Assembly: GCA_020851995.1 (NCBI GenBank)
Contig: JADZBO010000261.1
Span: 18,451-82,450 of the forward strand
Length of the DNA: 64,000 nucleotides
Direction: 5' to 3'
Source: Burkholderiaceae bacterium
GTDB lineage: Bacteria > Pseudomonadota > Gammaproteobacteria > Burkholderiales > Burkholderiaceae_B
Shown: piece after piece, positions 57,522 to 64,000 of the stretch
Layout of the letters: each line of letters opens with the position of its first letter
Numbering within the stretch: position 1 is the first letter of the stretch
Notes under the pieces: model-generated
Told to the model about the DNA's origin: nothing
Database searches by the model: none
The model's input: only the letters and a program-made list of their open reading frames with translations
Made by a program: the position numbers and the translations under genes

Positions 57522-58490
57522 ATGAACATATTCGCGCGCACCTTTCTGGCCGCCGCCGCCCTGCTCGCCATGGGTCAGTCCGTTGCCGCCGACCCCTGGC
57601 CAACCAAACCCATTCGAATTGTCAGTACTTTTGCCCCCGGCGGCACATCGGACGTGCTGTCACGCGCGATCGCGCCAGAGCTCTCCAAGGCCCTCGGAGT
57701 GCCGGTGGTCGTGGTCAACAAGCCCGGCGCCAACAGCATCATCGGCACCCAGGAGGTCGCCAAGGCTGCCCCCGATGGCTACACGCTGGGCATGTTCATC
57801 AGCGCCCATGCCATCAACCCGCACATCGCAAAATCGCTTCCCTATGACACAAGCAAGGATTTCATCCCGCTTGCGCTGATCGCGCTGATGCCGGGACTCC
57901 TGACCGTGAATCCGTCGGTTCCGGCCAATAGTGTGCAGGAGTTGATCAAACTCGCCAAGGACAAGCCCGGATCACTGTCGTATGGGACACCGGGTGGGCT
58001 GACGTCCGGCCAGTTGTCGATGCAATATCTGGTCAAGCTTGCCAACATCGACGTGACCGAGATTTCCTACAAAGGAGGCGGCCCAGCGCTCGCCGATCTG
58101 CTGGCCGGCCATATCCAGATGCTGATCAACAGCCCCACTTCCACCATTCCCCATGTCAACAGCGGCAAACTGCGCGCACTGGCGACCACAGGCGCGCGTC
58201 GCCCGGCCGTATTGTCTAGTGTGCCGACGATCGCCGAGTCGGGATTCCCGGGCTTTGAACTCTACGAATGGTATGGGCTGTTTCTTCCGGCCAACACCCC
58301 TGCGGAAATTGTCGACCGCCTGCATGCCGAAATCATGAAAATCATGTCTTCGCCGGAAATGGTCAAACGCATCCACAACATCGGCGCCGAGTCGAGCAGG
58401 ATGACCCCGCCGGAATTCCAGAAATGGTTTCAGAAGGACGAGCAGACCTGGGGACAGCTCATCAAGCAAATCGGAATCCAGCCGGAATAA
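57522..58490 (+). CDS. Bug family (TctC-like) receptor, last gene of the catabolic operon
   Basis: A 322-residue receptor with signal peptide MNIFARTFLAAAALLAMGQSVAA, then PWPTKPIRIVSTFAPGGTSDVLSRAIAPELSKAL and GVPVVVVNKPGANSIIGTQEVAKAAPDGYTLGMF, and LSYGTPGGLTSGQLSMQYL and ISYKGGGPALADLLAGHIQMLI. The ligand loop (APGGTSD) differs from the operon's first Bug (WPPGGGAD), suggesting a different acid. The ATG at 57522 begins the signal peptide; the longer ORF from 57408 covers only leader DNA. It follows the ABC receptor after 117 bases. Confidence 0.9.
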   Translation: MNIFARTFLAAAALLAMGQSVAADPWPTKPIRIVSTFAPGGTSDVLSRAIAPELSKALGVPVVVVNKPGANSIIGTQEVAKAAPDGYTLGMFISAHAINPHIAKSLPYDTSKDFIPLALIALMPGLLTVNPSVPANSVQELIKLAKDKPGSLSYGTPGGLTSGQLSMQYLVKLANIDVTEISYKGGGPALADLLAGHIQMLINSPTSTIPHVNSGKLRALATTGARRPAVLSSVPTIAESGFPGFELYEWYGLFLPANTPAEIVDRLHAEIMKIMSSPEMVKRIHNIGAESSRMTPPEFQKWFQKDEQTWGQLIKQIGIQPE

Positions 58491-58612
58491 GCTTGCCTGA
58501 TCTCGCCCGACTGGCCCCTGGCGTGCCACGGTTTACCCGTTGCACGCCATCCCGATACAAGGCCGGTTCGGGTTGAGCGCTGCATGCGACCTGTTGCCCC
58601 TGAACAAGCCGC

Positions 58613-59377
58613 CTATTGCCGGAACCGGGTTCCGGCATCCACCGAGATCACGTCGCCGCTCATGTAACTTGCCAGGTCTGAGGCGAAGAACACGGCCAGG
58701 TTGGCGACCTCCTCGGGGGTTCCCATCCGGCCATACGGCAGGTTGGCCATCACTTTGGCATAAGCCTGCCGGTCGGTCTCATTGCGCGGGTGCAGAAGAC
58801 TTTCCGTGCGCGGAGTGTGGATCAGCCCGGGGTTTATTCCGAGGACACGCACGCCATGATCGACAGATTCCGCGCCGAACGCCTTGGTGAAGGCGATCAG
58901 GGCAGCGTTTGCCACGGTGGTTCCGATCGAGTTGGAGTTCAGACGCTCTCCGGCAATACCGATGATATTGATGATCACACCGGACTTGCGCGCCATCATG
59001 TGGGGATAAAGGGCGCGGCTCAGCATGATGGCCGACATGACCTTACCCTCGAAACCATCGCGAAAAGCGGCGGTGTCGAAGCTAAGCAGGCCGCCGCGGC
59101 CGATGGCACCGGCAGAGTTGATCAGGATGTCGGTTTCGGGGAATGCGGCCCCGAGATCCTCGGCTCCGCCGGGTTCTGACAGGTTGACCGACTCAATCAG
59201 GATTTCGACCGGATAGCGTTCGCGGATTCGATCCCTGGCCTGCTGAAGCGACGCAAGATCGCGCGCGACCAGTCTGAGTGCGCACCCCTGCGCAGCCAGC
59301 CCTTCAGCGATGGCCAGACCGATCCCCTTGGATCCGCCAGTGACCATGGCGACCTTGCCTTTCAGGTTGTAATCCAT
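58613..59377 (-). CDS. SDR family oxidoreductase
   Basis: A 254-residue short-chain dehydrogenase: GKVAMVTGGSKGIGLAIAEGLAAQG, then ILINSAGAIGRGG (NSAG), and TVANAALIAFTKAFGAESVDHGVRVLGINPGLIHTPR. The active-site Tyr of YxxxK is not in its usual form; the segment reads NSIGTTVANAALIAFTK, with no Tyr four before Lys, so this member may have lost classical catalysis or use another residue. The ATG at 59377 has GGGGGA upstream. It is convergent with the catabolic operon and divergent from the FAD dehydrogenase. Confidence 0.82.
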   Translation of the reverse strand: MDYNLKGKVAMVTGGSKGIGLAIAEGLAAQGCALRLVARDLASLQQARDRIRERYPVEILIESVNLSEPGGAEDLGAAFPETDILINSAGAIGRGGLLSFDTAAFRDGFEGKVMSAIMLSRALYPHMMARKSGVIINIIGIAGERLNSNSIGTTVANAALIAFTKAFGAESVDHGVRVLGINPGLIHTPRTESLLHPRNETDRQAYAKVMANLPYGRMGTPEEVANLAVFFASDLASYMSGDVISVDAGTRFRQ

Positions 59378-59432
59378 TGCATTCCCCCGTGATGTTTTGT
59401 TGTGCCGCGCGGCGACCGATATACTACCGCAC

Positions 59433-61043
59433 ATGATTCGCGTCACAGAACTTCGCCTGCCTGTCGATCACGACGCCCACGCCCTTGAAGCCGCCCTGCT
59501 CGCGCGGCTCGGCCTTCGCAAGGCAGATCTGGTGCAATTCACAGTCTTTCGGCGCAGCCATGACGCGCGCAAGAACAGCGCACTGACATTTACCTATACG
59601 GTCGACGCCGAACTGCACAATGAAGCGCCTGTGCTGGCGCGCTTTTCGCAAGACCCCAAAATTCGCCCAACGCCGCAGATGGATTACCGCCCTGTCGCGG
59701 TCGCCCCAGCGGGATTCGCGCGACGTCCGATTGTCGTGGGCTTCGGCCCCTGCGGAATGTTCGCCGCACTGATCCTCGCGCAGGCGGGCTTTCGCCCAAT
59801 CGTGCTCGAAAGGGGAAAAGCGGTACGCGAACGCACCCAGGACACCTGGGGACTTTGGCGCAAACATACGCTGAACCCGGAATCCAACGTTCAGTTCGGC
59901 GAGGGCGGCGCAGGCACTTTCTCGGACGGAAAGCTGTACAGCCAGATTAAAGACCCGCGGTTTCTCGGGCGCAAGGTCCTGACGGAGTTTGTTCGGGCCG
60001 GCGCACCGGAAGAAATCATGTATGTGGCAAAACCGCATATCGGCACCTTCCGCCTGGTCGGCATGGTCGAGAAAATTCGCCAGGAGATCATCGACCTGGG
60101 CGGTGAGGTGCGCTTTTCACAAAAAGTCACCGGGCTGGATATCCGCGAAGGCGCCATCCGCGGCGTCCTGGTCGAAAGTGGTGAGCACATTGACGGCGAT
60201 CACGTGGTGATGGCGCTGGGTCACAGTGCGCGCGATACCTTTCAGGTGCTGCACGACGCCGGCGTCGCGATGCAAGCGAAGCCCTTTTCGGTGGGTTTTC
60301 GCATCGAGCACCCCCAATCAGTCATCGACCGGGCCCGGCTGGGCCCGCATGCGGGAAATAAACTCATTGGCGCGGCCGATTACAAATTGGTGCACCATGC
60401 GAGCAACGGCCGGTCGGTTTACAGCTTCTGCATGTGCCCTGGCGGCACCGTGGTCGCAGCGGCGTCTGAACCGAACCGCGTCGTCACCAACGGAATGAGC
60501 CAGTATTCGCGGGCCGAACGTAATGCCAACGCCGGGATCGTGGTCGGCGTGACGCCCGAGGACTACCCCGGTGGACCGCTGGCGGGCATCGAATTCCAGC
60601 GCGAGCTTGAATCACGTGCCTTTGAACTTGGGGGCGGTAATTACGACGCGCCCGTCCAGCTCGTCGGCGATTTTCTGGCCGCGAAATCGTCCACTGCGCT
60701 TGGCGAAGTCGCCCCGTCCTACAAACCCGGCGTACGATTGACGGACCTTGCGCAGGCGCTTCCGGCCTACGCCATCGAAGCGATTCGTGAGGCGATTCCA
60801 GCGTTCGAGCGCCAGATCAAGGGCTTTTCGATGCATGACGCCGTGCTGACCGGAGTCGAAACCCGCACATCGTCGCCCCTGCGTATCCCGCGCGGGGACG
60901 ACTACCAGAGCGTCAACGTCCGCGGGCTGTTTCCGGCGGGCGAAGGCGCTGGATATGCGGGGGGAATTCTTTCGGCCGGCGTTGACGGCATCAAGGTCGC
61001 CGAAGCGGTAGCGCTGGATATCCTGAAGCCTTCCCGTCACTGA
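59433..61043 (+). CDS. FAD-dependent dehydrogenase (YtfP/HI0933-like, N-terminal DUF-type domain)
   Basis: A 536-residue flavoprotein of a widespread but poorly understood family. The N-terminal ~90 residues (VTELRLPVDHDAHALEAALLARLGLRKADLVQFTVFRRSHDARKN) form a small alpha/beta domain, then RRPIVVGFGPCGMFAALILAQAGFRPIVLERGKAVRERTQDT binds FAD. NVQFGEGGAGTFSDGKLYSQIKD and FCMCPGGTVVAAASEPNRVVTNGMSQYSR are family signatures, and FPAGEGAGYAGGILSAGVDGIKVAEAVA closes the FAD site. The usual annotation is NAD(P)/FAD-dependent oxidoreductase; substrate unknown. The ATG at 59433 is chosen since the upstream part of the ORF lies over the divergent SDR start. Confidence 0.85.
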   Translation: MIRVTELRLPVDHDAHALEAALLARLGLRKADLVQFTVFRRSHDARKNSALTFTYTVDAELHNEAPVLARFSQDPKIRPTPQMDYRPVAVAPAGFARRPIVVGFGPCGMFAALILAQAGFRPIVLERGKAVRERTQDTWGLWRKHTLNPESNVQFGEGGAGTFSDGKLYSQIKDPRFLGRKVLTEFVRAGAPEEIMYVAKPHIGTFRLVGMVEKIRQEIIDLGGEVRFSQKVTGLDIREGAIRGVLVESGEHIDGDHVVMALGHSARDTFQVLHDAGVAMQAKPFSVGFRIEHPQSVIDRARLGPHAGNKLIGAADYKLVHHASNGRSVYSFCMCPGGTVVAAASEPNRVVTNGMSQYSRAERNANAGIVVGVTPEDYPGGPLAGIEFQRELESRAFELGGGNYDAPVQLVGDFLAAKSSTALGEVAPSYKPGVRLTDLAQALPAYAIEAIREAIPAFERQIKGFSMHDAVLTGVETRTSSPLRIPRGDDYQSVNVRGLFPAGEGAGYAGGILSAGVDGIKVAEAVALDILKPSRH

Positions 61044-61086
61044 ATTTAAGCTTCCCGGCCGTCAATCAGATTGCGGATGCACTATT

Positions 61087-63162
61087 TCAGAGGCTGCGTT
61101 CGCCGGGTGCCGAGCCCGCGGGCGGAGTCAGGTCGTCGCGCATCTGCTGACGCGGGATCAACCCCTTTGTGGTTCCGAAGAACATGTCCCCCGGTGACTG
61201 CACGTTGGGATCCATCGGTCTGTCCGAAAGTTGAGGTGCCGACCGCGGCGCTGGAACCGGGCTTGCGGCGGATTTTTCCGCAGCGGCCCGATCTGCCGCA
61301 GCCTGCGCTTCAGCCTTTTGGATCGCGACCCTTTCAGCGGCAGATTTTTCAGCGGCTGCTTTATCCGCAGCGGTCCTTTCGGCGGCAGCCTTCTCAAGAG
61401 CCGAAGCCCTTTCTGCTGCGGTCTTCTCGGCAGCAGCCCGCTGCGCAGCAGCGCTCTCTGCGGCGGCTTTCTCGGCGGCAACTCTTTCAGCGGCAGCCTT
61501 TTCAGCGGCAGTTCTCTCTGCTGCTCTCTCAGCAGCAGCCCGTTCAGCCGCAGCTCTTTCCGCGGCAGCCTTCTCAGCGGCAGCCCTCTCAGCCGCGGCC
61601 TTCTCAGCAGCAGCTCTCTCTGCTGCTCTCTCAGCAGCAGCCCGTTCAGCCGCAGCTCTTTCCGCAGCAGCCCGTTCAGCCGCAGCCCGTTCAGCCGCAG
61701 CTCTTTCCGCAGCAGCTCTCTCAGCAGCGGCCCTTTCCGCTGCAGCTTTTTCAGCGGCAGCTTTTTCAGCGGCAGCTCTCTCCGCGGCTCTCTCAGCAGC
61801 CGCCTTTTCAGCAGCAGCCTTCTCAGCAGCAGCCTTCTCAGCAGCAGCCTTCTCAGCAGCAGCCTTTTCCGCTGCGGCCTTCTCAGCGGCAGCTCTCTCT
61901 GCTGCTCTCTCTGCTGCTCTCTCAGCAGCAACCCGATCAGCCGCAGCTCTTTCCGCTGCAGCCCTCTCCGCGGCGGCCCTTTCCGCTGCAGCTTTTTCAG
62001 CGGCAGCTCTCTCCGCGGCTCTCTCAGCAGCCGCCCGTTCAGCCGCAGCTCTTTCCGCTGCAGCTCTTTCCGCTGCAACCTTCTCAGCGGCAACCTTCTC
62101 AGCGGCAACCTTCTCAGCGGCAACCTTCTCAGCAGCAGCGCGTTCAGCAGCAGCCCTCTCCGCTGCAGCTCTTTCCGCTGCAACCATCTCAGCGGCAACC
62201 TTCTCAGCAGCAGCCTTTTCAGCAGCAGCGCGTTCAGCAGCAGCCCTCTCCGCTGCAGCTTTTTCGGCAGCAACCCGTTCAGCCGCGGATCTTTCCGCAG
62301 CAGCCCGTTCCGCGGCAGCTCTCTCAGCAGCCGCTTTCTCGGAAGCCGCCTTTTCAGCCGCGATCTTCTCAGCAGCTGCTTTTTCGGCAGCAGCACGCGC
62401 AGGTGCTTCGGACTGAAGCACAGCGGCGCGTTGCGACAACTCGGCCGCCTTGTCGGGTTTGCCGATCAGGCGATAGGTTTGCGATGCGGTGCGGGCAACC
62501 TCGGGGTCGCGTGGTGCAAGGGAAAGTGCGGACTGCAAAGCTGAGTCGGCAAAACGGCCATCGCGCGCCTGTGCGGCGATGACAGCCGCAGCAAGCTGCG
62601 CTTGCGGATTTCTTGGATTGGAAACCGCGAGATCCCGGGCAACATCCATTGCACGCGCAGTATCGCCAGCCATCGCGTAAAGGCGGCCAAGCAACCCAAG
62701 AGCTCCGACATCTTTGGGGCGTTGCGCGAGCAACGGTGTCAGCTTCTCATACGAGGCCGCGAGCTGCCCCCTTTCCTGAAGCGCAGCAGCATCCCAGACG
62801 CCCTGCGAAAACGCCAGGTCGTCGTACTGCTCGCGCTGCGCGGGTGTGAGCTGACGGTCTCGCAGCGCCCTCAGTACCGCGCCACTTTCGACGCCCTGCC
62901 CGGTCTGTTGCAATGCCGCCGCATAGCGCAGTTGCAGATCAGGGTCGCTTGCCCCCTTGCCCATCATCAGTGTGCGCAACTCGCGCAAGGCCCTGGCCGA
63001 CTCCTCGACCCCGGTCACCTGCGCAAACGGCGCAGAACAAATCGCCCAGAGCACAACCAGCGTACATCCCGCAAGCGTACCCTTGCCGGCGCGCCGCGGC
63101 ACGCCCCCCCGCCGGAATGGAGGCGTCGTTCGCCGCAGCAATGCCATTTTTTTCGTCGTCAT
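61087..63162 (-). CDS. TPR-like protein with a very long alanine/glutamate (AAAEK) helix
   Basis: A 691-residue protein. A basic N-terminus and a hydrophobic stretch ([21 protein letters not shown], about 28-48) suggest export or anchoring. Residues about 50-250 carry TPR-like helices ([45 protein letters not shown] and [36 protein letters not shown]). Residues about 255-630 are roughly 75 units of AAAE(K/R), a predicted single long alpha helix like TolA domain II, reaching tens of nanometres. The end [22 protein letters not shown] is unstructured. I infer a periplasm-spanning scaffold; its partners are unknown. The shadow ORFs on the plus strand are repeat artefacts. Confidence 0.8.
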   Translation of the reverse strand: MTTKKMALLRRTTPPFRRGGVPRRAGKGTLAGCTLVVLWAICSAPFAQVTGVEESARALRELRTLMMGKGASDPDLQLRYAAALQQTGQGVESGAVLRALRDRQLTPAQREQYDDLAFSQGVWDAAALQERGQLAASYEKLTPLLAQRPKDVGALGLLGRLYAMAGDTARAMDVARDLAVSNPRNPQAQLAAAVIAAQARDGRFADSALQSALSLAPRDPEVARTASQTYRLIGKPDKAAELSQRAAVLQSEAPARAAAEKAAAEKIAAEKAASEKAAAERAAAERAAAERSAAERVAAEKAAAERAAAERAAAEKAAAEKVAAEMVAAERAAAERAAAERAAAEKVAAEKVAAEKVAAEKVAAERAAAERAAAERAAAERAAERAAAEKAAAERAAAERAAAERAAADRVAAERAAERAAERAAAEKAAAEKAAAEKAAAEKAAAEKAAAEKAAAERAAERAAAEKAAAEKAAAERAAAERAAAERAAAERAAAERAAAERAAAERAAAERAAERAAAEKAAAERAAAEKAAAERAAAERAAAERAAERTAAEKAAAERVAAEKAAAESAAAQRAAAEKTAAERASALEKAAAERTAADKAAAEKSAAERVAIQKAEAQAAADRAAAEKSAASPVPAPRSAPQLSDRPMDPNVQSPGDMFFGTTKGLIPRQQMRDDLTPPAGSAPGERSL
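61270..62400. repeat. Degenerate 15-bp repeat tract coding the AAAE(K/R) helix
   Basis: On the minus strand the unit is GCNGCNGCNGAGAAG or GCNGCNGCNGAAAGA with varied synonymous bases, and now and then a 12-base unit. The synonymous variety shows that the amino-acid pattern has been kept by selection while the DNA has drifted, unlike the near-identical short arrays elsewhere in the window. Several local blocks are exact copies, which suggests recent slippage on top. Confidence 0.9.
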
Positions 63163-63260
63163 GTCAGTTCAACCCGGGATCCCGCAATACGCTAAGTTAG
63201 CAGGATGTTGGCCCGGATTGAAATTGGACCTTGCCAGGACATGAGGGGTCGCGCAAATTG

Positions 63261-63911
63261 TCAGCCCGAAAAGTAGCGCTGCGCAAACACAAAAAGCTCC
63301 AGCCTGTTGGCGACTTCAAGTTTCGTGTAGATTGAGGTCAGGTGATTGCGCAGGGTGTGTTCGCTGATTTCAAGCGACTTGGCCGTGTTGCGCAGCGTCT
63401 GACCCTGACCCGAGAGGATCGCGCGAATCACGATGCGTTCCTTGTTGGTCAGCCGATTGATGCGCGCCTCTTCAGGAGTGAGTTCGCGTGCCGGATTGTT
63501 GATGCCGCTGAGGATACGTGACGTCATCTGCCGGTTAAGCCAGAATTCGCCCTCGTGTACCTTGACCATCGCCTTGAACAATTGTTCAGGGTCGGCAACG
63601 GGACCGAGCACGCCTCGCGCGCCCTCGCGAATCCACAGGTCGACCTGAGCCGGTGCATCGGTCGGGCTCATGACGATCACTTTGGCGTCACCCATTTCGA
63701 CCAGTTTGGCGACCGCACCCTCGGACCGCGCATGGGTCATTTCTATGAGAATCACATCGTAATGGTGATCCGGACTGCGAATCAGTTCACAGGCGGTATC
63801 CACATCCGGTGCCAGCCCGGTCACCAGCACCTGACCCGGTCGGTCAATCAGACGCCGCATCGCCGCCTGCATGATGCTGCTGGGATGAATAATCAATACG
63901 CGAAGTACCAT
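63261..63911 (-). CDS. LuxR-type response regulator with a degenerate receiver domain
   Basis: A 216-residue protein: receiver-like domain (about 1-120) plus a LuxR helix-turn-helix (LTNKERIVIRAILSGQGQTLRNTAKSLEISEHTLRNHLTSIYTKLEVANRLELFVFA, about 150-210). The receiver lacks its acidic pocket: VLIIHPSSIMQ stands where VLIVDDHP is normal, the phosphorylation site reads VILIEMTHA (Glu for Asp), and the conserved Lys is not in EGARGVLGPV. It is therefore probably not switched by ordinary phosphorylation. The ATG at 63911 fits the receiver start; 63947 adds an unrelated leader. It is transcribed towards the TPR/AAAEK gene, 98 bases away, and may control it. Confidence 0.85.
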   Translation of the reverse strand: MVLRVLIIHPSSIMQAAMRRLIDRPGQVLVTGLAPDVDTACELIRSPDHHYDVILIEMTHARSEGAVAKLVEMGDAKVIVMSPTDAPAQVDLWIREGARGVLGPVADPEQLFKAMVKVHEGEFWLNRQMTSRILSGINNPARELTPEEARINRLTNKERIVIRAILSGQGQTLRNTAKSLEISEHTLRNHLTSIYTKLEVANRLELFVFAQRYFSG

Positions 63912-64000
63912 TGCGACTGTCCCCGATAAATAGAAAAACCTCACCACCCGACGCAGGCAACCTGTGCGATCTCCCTACTGATACGGGCAACCGGATAATC

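Noticed and set aside
61071-62582. Plus-strand ORFs rich in QPSQRQ and SSSLLS
   Set aside because: They are the antisense shadow of the AAAEK tract, whose minus-strand frame has a signal or anchor, TPR helices and a normal start.

Overview
The window looks like chromosomal DNA of a GC-rich betaproteobacterium, most likely Burkholderiales near the Alcaligenaceae/Bordetella group. This is an inference from gene content: an AmgK-MurU cell-wall recycling pair, a PagP homologue, three orphan Bug/TctC-type receptors, many CaiB/BaiF CoA-transferases, a protein kinase fused to a universal stress domain, and repeated TAAAAT elements just upstream of start codons. No phage, insertion sequence, CRISPR array or rRNA was seen. 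One tRNA-Lys(CTT) is present.

Layout. 0-2 kb: end of an AmgK-like sugar kinase, murU, and a membrane/coiled-coil protein. 2-11.2 kb: an envelope block (GT39-type glycosyltransferase, AglD-like membrane protein, GT9 heptosyltransferase-like protein, PAP2 phosphatase, later pagP) mixed with small-molecule enzymes (SDR, RraA-like, DHDPS-like, isopropylmalate-dehydrogenase-like). 11.3-15.3 kb: a PaaI thioesterase and an MgtC protein, then a minus-strand operon mtnP - fuculose-aldolase-like gene - mtnA that matches the three steps of the DHAP (ald2) shunt for methylthioadenosine. 15.7-20.1 kb: a large secreted alpha/beta hydrolase, and a thiol dioxygenase translationally coupled to a four-domain rhodanese. 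20.6-26.5 kb: a complete RND efflux operon (pump, adaptor, outer-membrane factor) behind a palindromic operator. 26.6-35.2 kb: tRNA-Lys, a Cache-HAMP-PAS-GGDEF-EAL protein, an SGNH hydrolase, a solute-binding-fold protein, an FMN hydroxyacid oxidase, a lipoprotein, carbonic anhydrase and a DsbA/FrnE-like protein.

35.2-39.7 kb: a minus-strand catabolic set (CoA-transferase, acyl-CoA dehydrogenase, Bug receptor, enoyl-CoA hydratase). 39.9-46.1 kb: argE, an internally deleted SDR remnant, a haloacid dehalogenase, a metallophosphoesterase next to a Ser/Thr kinase-USP fusion, an alpha/beta hydrolase and yaeQ. 46.3-58.5 kb: an eleven-gene, co-directional catabolic operon of unknown substrate: two receptors of the Bug type, one ABC receptor, a PRISE-like enone reductase, a ketosteroid-dehydrogenase-like flavoprotein, an acyl-CoA ligase, two CoA-transferases and a 3-hydroxyacyl-CoA dehydrogenase split into two ORFs by an in-frame stop. 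58.6-64 kb: an SDR, a large FAD dehydrogenase, a TPR-like protein with a very long AAAE(K/R) helix, and a LuxR regulator with a degenerate receiver domain.

The most unusual property of the window as a whole is the number of short perfect or near-perfect tandem repeats with unrelated units (15, 15, 20, 24, 33 and 40 bp, plus the AAAEK tract). Nearly all sit at the edges of genes: a C-terminal extension on the aldolase, a duplicated start region on the rhodanese gene, and arrays just upstream of, or between, operon genes. Best candidates for under-described biology are the DHAP-shunt operon with its repeat-extended aldolase, the unknown 46-58 kb catabolic operon, and these repeats. Start codons were chosen by ribosome-binding sites and family N-termini and often differ from the longest ORF.
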